The position numbers were made by a program, and so were the translations under genes. From Rhabditophanes sp. KR3021 (taxonomy: Eukaryota; Nematoda; Chromadorea; Rhabditida; Alloionematidae), in the NCBI GenBank assembly GCA_963281155.1, contig CAUJLY010000001.1, forward strand, positions 744,001-808,000: a stretch of DNA of 64,000 bases, in the 5' to 3' direction. The notes under the pieces were generated by a model. The model made no database searches. It saw nothing but the letters and a program-made list of their open reading frames with translations, and was not told where the DNA came from. Positions 43,704 to 54,926 of the stretch are shown piece after piece. Positions within the stretch are counted from its first letter, which is position 1, and each line of letters starts with the position of its first letter.

Positions 43704-44172
43704 ACTCAATCCCAAGCAATTAAAAAACATCCCAATCCTCCTTTTCCCTTGAACAAACAAGTCCAACAAAAAAGAATATAAACGCATAGTTGTCAGGTGA
43801 AGTTTCTGAAACTTTTTATTGCATCCAAAATAAATAGAAGGTAAAAGTTTGTATGATACATTTATTTTGATGGTGATTTAAAAAGGAGTTCTGTTCGTTG
43901 TTAAAAAATTATTTATTAATGTTTGTTTTGGAGGTGACAAAATGTTGTGTTATTTTGAAAAGGTAAGTGTGTGTGAGTAGAAGTATTTTATGAGTTTATT
44001 GCATGAGATGAATGGCTTGAGAAGTTGTTGGAATGAATTAGAACTAATTTTATTGTGGCTTTTATGGATTAATAAAATTCAATTTACGTCATCGCTTTTT
44101 TACCCACTAAACTATATTTTTGTTTGAGTCTTATGAATAAATATTTAGATAATTAAAGTATTATTTAACTTT

Positions 44173-44388
44173 CTACTTATTTTGGATCGAAGGAGGAGTT
44201 GGTATGAGTGGTGTTCGATAGATATGTGAATTGTCGGTTTCATTAGCAGCATCGCGAGCGGCAATAGTTTGAACATAAAATTGTTCAACAATAGCCAACA
44301 AAAGAGTAAAGTAAGTGAAATTATCTTCTGTCAAACTGAATAGTTTCAAGTGGTAGAGTTGTAAAAAGTTGTTTTCCTTTATACTCTT
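44173..44388 (-). pseudogene. Orphan C-terminal coding stretch
   Basis: An open minus-strand frame of about 70 codons without an ATG ends at a TAG (44175-44173). It reads KENNFLQLYHLKLFSLTEDN, then YFTLLLAIVEQFYVQTIAAR, then ANETDNSHIYRTPLIPTPPS. Immediately upstream in another frame is NVSSFAELMGLKRV after a TATTTTTAG acceptor-like tract. The composition is protein-like, suggesting the last exons of a decayed or unrecognised gene, possibly a membrane or receptor protein. No upstream exons can be fixed. Confidence 0.35.
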
Positions 44389-45055
44389 TTAAGACCCATT
44401 AATTCAGCAAAAGATGAAACATTCCTAAAAATAACAATTGTATCAGACAAGATCAAATAATTTGTTATTCCATAATCTGGTGATTTATGACTTTAAATAT
44501 GTAAGCCTCATTATGATCAACTAATTTATGATATTTGATAATTTATTCAATTTAAATAAAACGTGCAACATATTACATTATTTTTAAAATAATTATTTCA
44601 CTTGCAGATTATAAATATATCAAGCACACTCTAGCTGATAAGATATCTCGAAACAATTACACGTCATCATTAATCAAAGTTATGTAATAGTTCACACTAT
44701 TCAATAATTATCAAATAAAAACATTAATTTAGAAGTTTGATTATTTAAATATACATTATGTACTACTAAAAATAACCTTCTTTTTAATGCTTTCACACAA
44801 ATTACACACTTTAATAGATAGGAACGAATTCACTGCAGGTAAATCAGTTCCAAATGCGTATAGATTATGATTATGTATACAAAATTGTATGACAATTTGA
44901 TGATCATTATAATGTTGTAGCTATTTAAATTGTAGTTTGTAGAGAGTTAAGGAAATCAATTACAAAGTAAGTATCATACATTCTGTTATTTTATGTAAAA
45001 GTATACTTAAGTAGATCATTTGTCGCTATTCATCATTAATTGAAAGCTTTAAAGG
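44389..45055. other. Upstream region of the P450 pair
   Basis: AT-rich DNA with no coding stretch. It probably contains the promoter of the first P450 gene, but no TATA box at a sensible distance is obvious. Confidence 0.5.
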
Positions 45056-46710
45056 ATGTTTATTTTACTATTAGTATTGTTTGTCACATTGTATCTTTTT
45101 TACAATTGCTATTGGAAGAGAAAAGATTTGCCTGGGGGTCCTATGCCACTGCCGATTATTGGGAATGTTCATACACTTGTGAAGCATAATCCCGGGTATG
45201 ACGCTTTCATTAACTGGAAAAAGGAATATGGACCCATTTATACTTATTGGCAAGGAGATATCCCGATTGTTGCTTTTTGTGATTATGAAACTATGTATGA
45301 AACTTTCGTTAAACAAGGAGATAATTTTTCAGGGCGTGAAATATTTAAAGATTTTTTTGCAGATTTGAAAAAAGGATTTACAGGAATCATCAATGCGCGT
45401 GATGATTTATGGCAGCCAACACGTCGTTTCACCTTACATACTCTAAGAAACTTAGGATTCGGAAAGAATATTTTGGAGGAAAAGGTAATTGACGGAACCG
45501 TCAATATGATTGAACATATCAAAAATGAAACCGACCATGCAAATATAATCAAACATATAACTATTTGCGTCGGTTCAATCATCAACAATTTACTCTTCGG
45601 ATACAACTTCGAAGGACAACATATAGCGGAATTTGAAGTTTTAAAGAAAACACTTGACGCCCATATGCGTCTTGTTCAATCTCCGCAAAACTTGGTCTTA
45701 ATACCTAAGTATAGTTACGTCAAAAACATCCCTCTTATCAATGGAACTATCAAGAAAACGTTTGCAAATCACCATAGACTGTTTGCCTTCTTTAGAAAAC
45801 AAATCGTAGAACACATGGACAGACATGATCCCGATTCATCAGATGAGCCAACTGATTTTGTAGGTGCTTTCTTAAAACAAATGACTAAGGAAGAAAAGGA
45901 GGGAGTAGTGGGTGGAGATTTCAATTTAGATCAATTAACCACAGTCGTCAATGATATGTGGGTCGCGGGCATGGAGACTACGGCAACCACTTTGAATTTC
46001 GGTATCTTGTATTTGCTTCATAATGTTAAGGCTCAGGAAAAACTTCATGAAGAGTTGGATAGAGTTGTTGGTTGTAGTCGTGTGATTACTAGTGCAGATA
46101 AAAGTGGACTTATTTATACACAAGCTGTCATCAATGTTTGTTGATTTACTTTTTCTAATATGTTTAATTTGTTTGTTTTAGGAAACTCAAAGGTAAAATA
46201 TAGATTTAAGGTTTTTAAAATATCCACATAAATATATTCAAAATATGTGTGTTGACGAGGCGATTTGATAGTCCTGCCAAACATAATTAATAATGGACTC
46301 ATTTTAGGATATCAAATTTATTACCCTCAAATCTGATTCACATGTGCACGGCAGACACTGTCATATTTGGACATAAAATAAAAAAAGGAACATTTACAGT
46401 GCCGCAGATTAGTTGTATGTTATACGATGAAAAGGTGTTCCCTAAACCAAAGGAATTTATCCCTGAAAGATGGATAGACGAGAATGGCAAAATCAAGAAA
46501 ATAAATGAATTTATGCCTTTTAGTATCGGAAAGAGACAATGTCTAGGAGAGTCTTTGAGTAGACTAGAACTTTTTATCATTATTTCGAATCTCTACAATA
46601 ACTTTGAATTTGTTCCAACTGATCCTGCCAATTTACCTAGTTTAAAACATAATCGTGGAATCACTGTGTCAGTCGATCCCTTTACTGTTAAAGCAATAAG
46701 TCGTTATTAA
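45056..46710 (+). CDS. Cytochrome P450, CYP2-like (first of a tandem pair)
   Basis: Three exons: 45056-46135, an 11-nt microexon 46182-46192, and 46308-46710, giving 497 residues. An N-terminal membrane anchor ([18 protein letters not shown]) is followed by a proline-rich hinge ([13 protein letters not shown]). I-helix AGMETT is canonical. The K-helix ExxR is ETQR, split between the microexon and exon 3. The meander FIPERW and the heme loop [12 protein letters not shown] with the Cys ligand are intact. It should be an ER-bound monooxygenase for xenobiotics or lipids; the substrate is unknown. It shares about half its residues with the next gene, in the same orientation 440 bp away, indicating tandem duplication. 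Intron 1 is at the same position in both, while intron 2 (115 bp) is unique to this gene. An AATAAA lies at 46725. Confidence 0.93.
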
Positions 46711-46965
46711 ATAGTTTAGAGTCAATAAAAACAATTAACATATTTATTTGTCTTTTATAATAACCATTTTGACTTTTAAAGAATAACACCTATTCATAGA
46801 TTGAATCATTTATTTGTCCACAACTCTCATACACTATCAAATAAAAACAACCTATGATGATGTCAATGAGTGCGTTTAATCTTATCAATCATAGCCTTCC
46901 GTGAATCATCAAAAATCCACGTACACTAAATATACTTCAAAAATGGACCTACATTTGAAATTAAT

Positions 46966-47012
46966 CGTGCTAGGTTGAGACTTCATTGTGCTAGGTTGAG
47001 ACTTCACTGTGC
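46966..47012. repeat. Two-copy direct repeat between P450 genes
   Basis: GTGCTAGGTTGAGACTTCA occurs twice head to tail, followed by a partial third start (CTGTGCTTGC), about 140 bp upstream of the second P450 ATG. It could be a simple duplication or a regulatory element. Confidence 0.7.
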
Positions 47013-47147
47013 TTGCAAATGCACAATTGGGTCTCTTTGTGTAAACAATGATTAAAAATGTATTTAAAAAAGTGTTATCAGCATTAGCTCTATTTTAAAA
47101 AGCATATTTAAAGAAAGCTTTTGATCCATTCAGCAAAACTAAATATT

Positions 47148-48696
47148 ATGATAGGTTTGTTGTGTATATTATTTGCAAGTACTTTTATATTTTACCATTT
47201 TTATTGGAAAAGAATTGGTTTGCCAGATGGTCCAATCGGATGGCCGATGATCGGCAACTTGCTGACTGTGATGAAACATAATCCAGGTTATGATGCTTTT
47301 ATCAATTGGAAGAAACAATATGGGAATATTTACACTTTTTGGAATGGAAGTGATCCAGTGATTGTTTTTAGTGACTATCAATCTATGAATGAGGCTTTTG
47401 TAAAGCAGGCAGATAAATTTTCTGGACGTGAGATGTTTGAAGATTTTATGAATGATTTTTCGGAAGGTTTTAGGGGCATTTTTTCAGCTCATGATCAGTT
47501 GTGGAGTCCAACTAGGCGGTTTGTTTTGCATGTATTCCGAAATCTGGGAGTTGGTAAGAATGTGTTGGAGGAACAGATATTAGAAGAAACGACACGTTTA
47601 TTAGATAATATTCAGAAAGACTCGGAAAAAGATGATGGCACTGTTCAAATTATTAATCACGTGAATGTATGTGTAGGTTCCGTCATAAACAAACTACTTT
47701 TTGGGTACCACTTCGAAGGAGAAAAGATTAATGAATTTAGAAAGTTAAAGATCATATTAGACGAACAAACTGTCCTTGCCCAAGAGCCACTTAATTTGAT
47801 GATGTTTCCCTACTATAAATATATGAAGCACTTGCCTTTTTTCAAAGGAAAATGCAAGATTATGCTTGATAACAATGACAAGTTAATGAATTTTTTTGAC
47901 AAACAAATTCAAGAGCATATCAAAGGTTTCAATCAAGATTCAGACGAAGAGCCTACTGATTTCATGAGTGCATTTTTGAAAGAAATGTATAAAGATCAAA
48001 AGGCAGGAAATACAGAAAGTGATTTCAACTTAACTCAACTAAAATATGTCATCAATGATATATGGGTAGCTGGTAATGGCACAACTATAAACACTTGTTT
48101 ATTTGGAATTCTTTATTTAATTAACTATCCTAAGGTTCAGCAAAAATTACATGCCGAACTTGAGGAGGTTGTTGGTAGTTCATCTCGCTTGATAACAACA
48201 GCACTTAAGAATGATTTGGTTTATACGCAGGCTGTTATTTATGTAAGTTGCTGATTTGGTTTTTTTAATAATATTCTGGTAGGAGCTTCAAAGAATAATT
48301 AACCTCTTGCCACTTAATTTGGTTCATATGACAACAGACGATGCAGTTGTTATGGGACATTCTATCAAAAAGGGAACTATGGTGGTGCCACAAATTAGCT
48401 GCATGTTGTACGATGAAAAAGTGTTTCCCAATCCAAAGGAGTTTATTCCAGAAAGGTGGATAGATGGCAATGGTAAAATCAAAAAGTTCAACGAATTCAT
48501 GCCTTTTAGTATAGGCAAGAGACAATGTTTGGGGGAATCCTTAGCAAAGATGGAAATTTTCATTATAATGTCTAACTTATTAAATAGGTTTAAGTTTGTC
48601 TCTTCTGAGGAAGGAACGCTTCCAAGTTTAAAGAAGAATATTGGAATTATTGTTGGCTTTGAACCTTTTACAGTTAAAGTCAGCAAGCGAAATTGA
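47148..48696 (+). CDS. Cytochrome P450, CYP2-like with altered I-helix (second of the pair)
   Basis: Two exons, 47148-48242 and 48283-48696 (40-bp intron, phase 0), give 502 residues. The anchor is [18 protein letters not shown] and the hinge [13 protein letters not shown]. ExxR (ELQR), FIPERW and the heme loop [12 protein letters not shown] are intact. The I-helix reads AGNGTT, so the conserved acidic residue before Thr-Thr (AGMETT in the neighbour) is a glycine. Loss of that acid usually weakens oxygen activation, so the enzyme may have altered chemistry or substrate-assisted catalysis. The ATG at 47148 is preferred over an upstream TTG. It lacks the second intron found in its neighbour. 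The two genes are likely paralogues; their substrates are unknown. Confidence 0.92.
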
Positions 48697-48959
48697 CTGG
48701 ATTTAATTAATAAAATTTATATCTATAATTAGATTACAAAAAACGGCATTTTAAGTATCTGCAAAAAAATAATTGTGAATGGTAATCTTTTTAGATTACT
48801 TATCTACTTTGGGTTGCTATCTATTTAAAGATTATAAAGCCATTTAATTCATTATAATAAAAACCATTGTTAAGAAGCACTTAATCTTTTTCTAACAGCT
48901 CGATAAGCAAGTTATTTTGCACTATTCTCCCTTGATTTAATTAATCATCTACCGAGATT

Positions 48960-49250
48960 ATGTTTGAAACCCTAGTACCAGTTGTCTTTATCGCTACTAT
49001 GGTTTATGGAATCCGTATGATTGTAAACTACAAATTCACTTACTTCAACTTATCTAACATTACCATGGTATACCACTTATTAACACGCAATCGCCAAAAG
49101 AACGTAGTTTATGAAAATATTTTGAAGCAAAAACCGACACTCAAGAAACAACCAAAACGCCAAATCAAAAAACAACTTAAATGTCCGATCACAAATCTTC
49201 ACCGCCAAAAATACCCAATCTATGTCATCTTGGAACAAAACGAATTATGA
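48960..49250 (+). CDS. Possible small single-pass membrane protein
   Basis: An open frame of 96 codons with an ATG. A hydrophobic N-terminus (LVPVVFIATMVYGIRMIV) is followed by a very basic tail (KPTLKKQPKRQIKKQLK), as in a type II anchor with a cytosolic basic region. No relative is recognised. It is 260 bp downstream of the second P450, on the same strand. A further frame at 49431-49697 follows an acceptor-like GGTTCTAG and could be a downstream exon, but I find no matching donor. Confidence 0.4.
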   Translation: MFETLVPVVFIATMVYGIRMIVNYKFTYFNLSNITMVYHLLTRNRQKNVVYENILKQKPTLKKQPKRQIKKQLKCPITNLHRQKYPIYVILEQNEL

Positions 49251-49595
49251 TCATTTAAAGTTGTTAATATTTGCTCTTCCAAACTTGTAATAAACGGTGT
49301 ACTTATTCTTTGTAAAATTCCACCCACTTTTAAGTTGTTACATCATAACAGATTAAAAGAGTCTGGTAATTACGAGATGCATCAATTAAAGGAGATTATT
49401 TATGTAATCCAATTGTTTTGGTTCTAGGATGTGTCATCACAACACTTTTCTGTTGCACGGAAAGCTTTGAGAATGGTTGTGCGAAGTACACGGTTAAGAG
49501 TAGCTAGAATTATTGAGGGAAAGCCGTGTGCTGTTATTCATAATATTTGGTCGAGTATTTGTTTTAAAAGAAGTTATATTTATATTTTTAGATCA

Positions 49596-50062
49596 CTATT
49601 TACTTTCAAAGAACCAATAAGGAACTTTAGCCTGTTGGAGGATGACATGGAAGACGGGTGTCACTATTATGAGTGTGCTGATATAAGAATAGATTGAATA
49701 AAAATGTGAATGTAGCTGTTTGAAGATTTGGTTGGTTTCTTTTTGACAGCGATGCTTGATCATGAATATCAGGAAAAATGTAAGATATAAAAGGTCTTGG
49801 AAACCGCACAAACCGTAGTTGTTAATTGTGTGAAAAATATTTCCATAATTGTGTTTCAATACATCAGGATACTTAATGTTTGGATCGAAAAGCCATGTAT
49901 TAACCCGAATGGAAATAACAATCGTTTTGATTTAGTCAAGACGAATACGTAATCGGCACCGTAAACAAAGTAATAAAAGGCCAGAGGTAACTGGAATGCA
50001 AAACCACCAATAAATCGTATCTTCATGGAATAATCTTTCGAAAAAAGGTTTTTAAACCACAT
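49596..50062 (-). pseudogene. Frameshifted 7TM-like fragment
   Basis: Two overlapping minus-strand frames read as transmembrane protein. 50062-49860 includes IGGFAFQLPLAFYYFVYGAD. Another, from about 49900 to 49600, includes WLFDPNIKYPDVL, then GFQDLLYLTFFLIFMI and YSYISTLIIVTPVFHVIL. The sense passes from one to the other without a GT..AG intron, which points to a frameshift. Loop and helix pattern resembles nematode serpentine receptors. It is truncated at both ends. Confidence 0.4.
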
Positions 50063-51159
50063 CTAGACATCTGTTGAAAGCTAATATTATAACACAAATA
50101 TCAGGACAGGGCTGGGCAATAAACATAACCATGTATTGCAAAATAACCCGAAGCAATCCCGCTAATAAATTGACTATATCTTAGTAGCAGTAAAAAATAG
50201 TGTTGGCATTTACCCACGAAAAGAATACAACGCGAAATAAATTACCTTTAATTAAACTTTATTATATGACAATAAATGAAACGGGACTTAGAGTCTTTGA
50301 TAGAGTGCCACCTTATCTATAAAGGAAAAAGCGGTTAAAGCATGGAATAATTGGGTTACAATAATGGGGAATAAATAATCATAATATGATGAAGTTGTTA
50401 TGGCAATCATGTTATTTTTCTTTTTATATCCTGATTAAGACAAACATTCGCTTTCTCATACCCACAGTTTATTTGTCGAGGAAATGTGGTTTAGTAAAGG
50501 CGTGTTGAGTTTAAATGTGGTTTGAAGTACAATTGCGTAATAGAACAGAGTCAAATATAAGTTGCATGAATGTGAATGTTTTAGATATGACAAAAGAGGC
50601 CGGTCTTATGTGGTTTTTAAAAAGGAGGTTGTAAATATCAATTAAGTTTTTATTCTCAAAGATCAAGGATTAATGATACTAATAAAATGCGTCATCAGAT
50701 AAACTTTTGCAATTAAAGTGTAAAATGTATCACCTTTTACATGTCAAATAGTAATCTGTCACAAAAAATCTGAATTTCATAGTTATTCAAGCAATATAAG
50801 GTTCTAGTTTTTATTTTGCTTGTTGAAATAAATTTGAGTTGATGGAAATGTCTTTTCGACAGCCAAAAGTCTTCACCGTAGTTTGGTTTGCCCCGAATCG
50901 TAACGTAACTCACCAAAACACATTATCCTTTAACAATGATGCTTGTAACAAGTGATTAAATAAATGCGCAAACAGAAGGTAAAGTGATATTTGTTGCAAT
51001 TTTGTGTAATTTAGTTTTAAAATTGTGTTCTTGGTGGTATCAGTAGAGAACATCATATATAAAATGGTTAAAGCGAGGTTTTGTAAATTTTTGCACTCAT
51101 AGATATCTATTAACGTCTATATTTCTAACATTTTATAGATCAAATACTTGTTATTTCTA
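50063..51159. other. Intergenic, nothing recognised
   Basis: About 1.1 kb of AT-rich DNA upstream of the nuclear hormone receptor gene. No coding stretch, RNA gene or clear repeat seen. Confidence 0.55.
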
Positions 51160-52470
51160 ATGGAAAATAATTGTTTAGTATGCGGAAGGAAGCCAATATG
51201 TGGCACTTATTACCGCAAAAATGTCTGCCGTTCTTGTGAAACTTTCTTTTATAGATCAATGTCGGAAGAAAGAATTTATGGTTGTAAAAGAAATTTAGGA
51301 AAGTGTGATATAAATTATTATAAGTTAGCAAAAAGTCAAAGATTCTGTCGGAGTTGCAGGCTTTTAAAGTGTAAAAAGATGCAACTGGTTTGGAAGAAAC
51401 CTACTGTTGGAATTAAGTCGTGGTGTAATTGGGAAGATGAAAGCCAAATACCTTTCTATAAGAATATCAATTGTGGTGAAGAAAATGAAATACCTTTTGA
51501 TATAGAATTGAAAGCAAAATCACTAAATTTATATGAAGAATGGCACGATTTTTTCAATGAATCAAAAAATAGTTCCAAACAATTTATGCCAAAATATATT
51601 TTTAAATTCAGAGAACTTTTAAACAAACTCAAATATGTTCTTAATGGGCCTCAACAAATAATAGTAATTCCAAACATTCATTACCTGACATCATTGCAAT
51701 GTATTTGCTGGGGGTTGACTGAATATGAAAATAAAATGTATCCATACAAAAAAGACCAAATCCTAATTCACGATGAATTTACATTAGAAGAATATTCTAT
51801 GTTTCGAAGAAAAGTTTTTGTCGAATTCGGTCGAGGTTTGATGTATTCAAGGGATTTTTGTAAATTAGAAAATAGAGATAGAGTGCTTTTATTCAACAAT
51901 TTAGTTAATGTTTTTGGTAAGCTAGCAATTGCTTTTTTTTCTTTAAGAGTATTTGGGCATGAGGATCCTTGCAATTTGACACTGATACTTAATACACAAG
52001 CTGGTGGGGGAACTTCTTTTAGAATGGTGGGAGAAGTTTATTCCGAGCCAACTATCGCAACAATTTCGAATTTATTCAAAAAATCAAGTGATGTCTTTAT
52101 GGATCAAATTTATTTGCCAATGAAAAAGATACCCAACTTCGAAATGATCGAATTTTCTTTTTTGATAGGACAATATTTGTGGTCAACAGATTGCATCGAC
52201 GGCCTTTCTGCAGAGGCAATTATTTTAAGCAAAAAAGTTCTCACATCCCTAAACAACGACATTCACAATTACTACTCCAATCTCAATCTTACTAATTATG
52301 TCCTTAGATTGACTGAAATAATTAAGTTAACGACAGGAGTCATGAAACACACTGCGGTTATAAGTGATATCATCACCCAAGCCCGTGTATTTGAAATGTT
52401 TGAGGTTGGAGAATTTTATTTTGAAAAGATGAAAATAGATAATCCTCATCTAATTTATTTGATGTCTTGA
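51160..52470 (+). CDS. Divergent nuclear hormone receptor (nematode NHR)
   Basis: A single exon, 436 residues. The DNA-binding domain occupies residues 5-75: first finger CLVCGRKPICGTYY.., P-box region CRSCETFF, second finger starting GCKRNLGKCDI.., and CRSCRLLKCKKMQL. All eight zinc-binding Cys are present, but the P-box departs from the canonical CEGCKGFF, as in many supplementary nematode NHRs. The ligand-binding domain (about 180-430) is weakly conserved, with helix-rich runs such as VLLFNNLVNVFGKLAIAFFS and EMIEFSFLIGQYLWSTD. The ligand is unknown; the family includes metabolic and stress regulators. The ATG at 51160 is the first start before the finger; a TTG at 51148 is ignored. Lack of introns is unusual for this family. 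Confidence 0.88.
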   Translation: MENNCLVCGRKPICGTYYRKNVCRSCETFFYRSMSEERIYGCKRNLGKCDINYYKLAKSQRFCRSCRLLKCKKMQLVWKKPTVGIKSWCNWEDESQIPFYKNINCGEENEIPFDIELKAKSLNLYEEWHDFFNESKNSSKQFMPKYIFKFRELLNKLKYVLNGPQQIIVIPNIHYLTSLQCICWGLTEYENKMYPYKKDQILIHDEFTLEEYSMFRRKVFVEFGRGLMYSRDFCKLENRDRVLLFNNLVNVFGKLAIAFFSLRVFGHEDPCNLTLILNTQAGGGTSFRMVGEVYSEPTIATISNLFKKSSDVFMDQIYLPMKKIPNFEMIEFSFLIGQYLWSTDCIDGLSAEAIILSKKVLTSLNNDIHNYYSNLNLTNYVLRLTEIIKLTTGVMKHTAVISDIITQARVFEMFEVGEFYFEKMKIDNPHLIYLMS

Positions 52471-53237
52471 TATTATAAACTTTCAATTAAAACCTTTAAT
52501 CTTTTAAACAGCTTTACGTCTTTGTTATGACATTACAATTAAGTACTGGAACATAATTTTCAATAAAAATAGATTTCCTTTTCAGTTGAAAGGAAGTATT
52601 GTTTATCATACATTTTTGTAATATCTCTTAACACTTTTACTTTTTAAGCATATGATATATTATCTTGATTTTATCTCCTACACTGTTTATTTAGTGTCAT
52701 TTGACTTGTTCCTTTCTCTAACAAGGTTGACTTTTTGCAATACAAATGTGAACGGTTTATGCTAATACAAAGCTATATTGAACATACGATGTCTTACCAT
52801 CTGTATCCATAAACTTGTATTGATTCCCATAATCTAATCTAATGGAACATATCTAGTAACCATTCTAAATACTAGGTGTGTAAAATTGAAAAGTTGCATT
52901 GCGAGACAAATGATTGGGAAAACGATTACTGGCTCAGTTTTACCCAAACATTTTCACATCCTATTGAAACAAATTTAGGTTGCCAATAAATTGATTTTTG
53001 TAAAATTTTTATTACTTAAATTGCTAATTTTGCCGCACTTTAAAACAATTACCCCTTGCTAATTTTGTAAGCAACATTTTATTATGAAGTTCTATCGATC
53101 AATTCTATTTTAGGAATGGACTAGGTTTTGATATTTCCTCGTTGCTTACACATTGTATTAGCTTGACACGCCATTTACAATTTTATACTCATTATTTACT
53201 TTTAAGCTCAATAATATTTAAATCTACTTCAGGTAAG
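52471..53237. other. Intergenic with an acceptor-like tract before RFWD3-like gene
   Basis: AT-rich spacer. The last bases read CTACTTCAGGTAAG directly before the ATG at 53238, so a trans-splice site probably lies here. Nothing else recognised. Confidence 0.5.
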
Positions 53238-54926
53238 ATGTCAGGACAGTCACGTGGGTTGAAACGCAAATTCGACGACGATGGGAATGGTTCATCAAGT
53301 AAAACAGAACATGTGGTTTCAGACGAACCTTTATACGAATGTCCTGTTTGTTCAGGGAGTTTAGCCGGCCCAGAAGAACCTCATGGCATTTGTGCAAGCA
53401 CCAAGTGCGGTCATTTATTTGGGCGATCTTGCATTCTGAGATGGTTTACAATTAATAGTGAGTCCAGAAGTTGCCCTATTTGCTTGGGAAGAATGGATGG
53501 GGGGATGAGTGATGTCGTTCCGATTTACGGGTTGACTAAGAAGGTAAGTTGCAAGAGTGAAATGTATTATTTATTGTCATTATTTGAGACGGAAGGTACG
53601 AGTAGGGTAGAAAATTCAGACAACTATCGCCAATTATACGAAACAACTTTGGCAGAGTTGGAGTCAATCAAAAGAGCAAACGAGAAGCTAAGAAGAGAGG
53701 CAACTCAAGCAAGAAACAACAGCCGTTATAATTCCGACATGGCTCACAGGTCAACTGCTGCTGTGATGTCCAACTATAACCGCTTGTACAATTGGAATAT
53801 GTCGGATGATGAAGGAGAATTTGACCCAGCAACTTTTATGATGGTTCCAGCCCATAGTAATTCACCAAGACGTATCCAACTACCAAGGGCTGTGGAGTAT
53901 GACTTCGATATTATGAATACAGACAAATTTCCTCACTCCTCAATCACAGATGCTGGATACAAGAACGAAACTATGGTGACGGCATGTAAACTTGAAGATC
54001 AGTTTGGATTGGACTTTTTGTGTTGCGGGATCCATACGAAGGTCCCACTTAGCAATAGAAAGATATCATCTTTTGAGATTAGTCCTTTCTCAAGGTCTAG
54101 AGTGATAGTTTTAGTGAGTGGTGGAGCTGAGAGGAAATTCTGGGTTATTTCCTTTACTACTGAAACGAAAGCCGTACAAATAATGGCAACATTTGAGTTA
54201 AGTAGAAAACCAACAAGTATGACTTGGATGACAGTAGAAAAGTTTTATGTGGGTACAAGTCGGGGAGAACTTTTTAAAGGAATGATCAACGAATCAGAGT
54301 TAAGTCCAGCGTCTTTGAACACAACTGGCGACAACAGCCCTATCATTTGTTTGCAAAGAGTAAATGACTATTCCGTAATTGGGTTCCAACTAGGAACTCT
54401 TAGATTTTATAGTGAAAATGAAGAAACAAGCTACATTAGTTCATATCCCGGAAGAACTGTGGTCTCCTTAAGAATGATTGAAAAATATAACAGATGTATT
54501 GCCATTACTCACGATGGGACTGGTGATTGTATCGTGGAATCGTATGATAAAAAATCAAATGATGGTGATAGAAAGTTTATCCGTACCACTTCGCGGACAA
54601 TTCAAAATACAAAACTCAATTCGCGAGTATCAATGGATTATTTTATCAATCGAATTCATGGAAATGGGATTCTCAGTAGAACCAAATACCAACTATGGAC
54701 TTTCATGTTCGATGAGGAAAGCCACCATATTATTATGTTTTGCTGCGATACTGGGTCTGTTAAAAAAATTCAATTTGACGAAAACAAAAAGATCCTCAAA
54801 ATTGTCCGCAACATGGATTACGATGAAATATCATCAACTAGAGCTGAACTTAAATTCCTAGTCGTCACAGACAAATTAGTTCTTACAAAAAATTTGAAAA
54901 CTAAAGCAGCTACATCTCTTACCTAA
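53238..54926 (+). CDS. RFWD3: RFWD3-type E3 ubiquitin ligase (RING plus WD40)
   Basis: A single exon, 562 residues. An acidic, disordered N-terminus with a KRKFDDD patch is followed by a RING finger at about 34-80 (ECPVCSGSL.., CGHLFGRSCILRWF.., CPICLG). The insertion before the Cys-Gly-His is typical of RFWD3. A coiled coil comes at about 130-165 (LYETTLAELESIKRANEKLR), then a WD40-like propeller with degenerate blades (VSGGAERKFWVISFTTETKA, YVGTSRGELFKG, VIGFQLGTLRFYSENEE). Family role: ubiquitinates RPA and RAD51 at stalled forks and promotes homologous recombination and crosslink repair in the nucleus. The frame is open upstream to 53142 with a hydrophobic run, but that part contains the TTCAG acceptor tract and is probably not translated. 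It is shorter than the vertebrate protein (about 770). Confidence 0.83.
   Translation: MSGQSRGLKRKFDDDGNGSSSKTEHVVSDEPLYECPVCSGSLAGPEEPHGICASTKCGHLFGRSCILRWFTINSESRSCPICLGRMDGGMSDVVPIYGLTKKVSCKSEMYYLLSLFETEGTSRVENSDNYRQLYETTLAELESIKRANEKLRREATQARNNSRYNSDMAHRSTAAVMSNYNRLYNWNMSDDEGEFDPATFMMVPAHSNSPRRIQLPRAVEYDFDIMNTDKFPHSSITDAGYKNETMVTACKLEDQFGLDFLCCGIHTKVPLSNRKISSFEISPFSRSRVIVLVSGGAERKFWVISFTTETKAVQIMATFELSRKPTSMTWMTVEKFYVGTSRGELFKGMINESELSPASLNTTGDNSPIICLQRVNDYSVIGFQLGTLRFYSENEETSYISSYPGRTVVSLRMIEKYNRCIAITHDGTGDCIVESYDKKSNDGDRKFIRTTSRTIQNTKLNSRVSMDYFINRIHGNGILSRTKYQLWTFMFDEESHHIIMFCCDTGSVKKIQFDENKKILKIVRNMDYDEISSTRAELKFLVVTDKLVLTKNLKTKAATSLT

Noticed and set aside
49431..49697. 88-codon plus-strand frame after an acceptor-like GGTTCTAG
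   Set aside because: No matching donor, and it overlaps a better minus-strand 7TM-like fragment.
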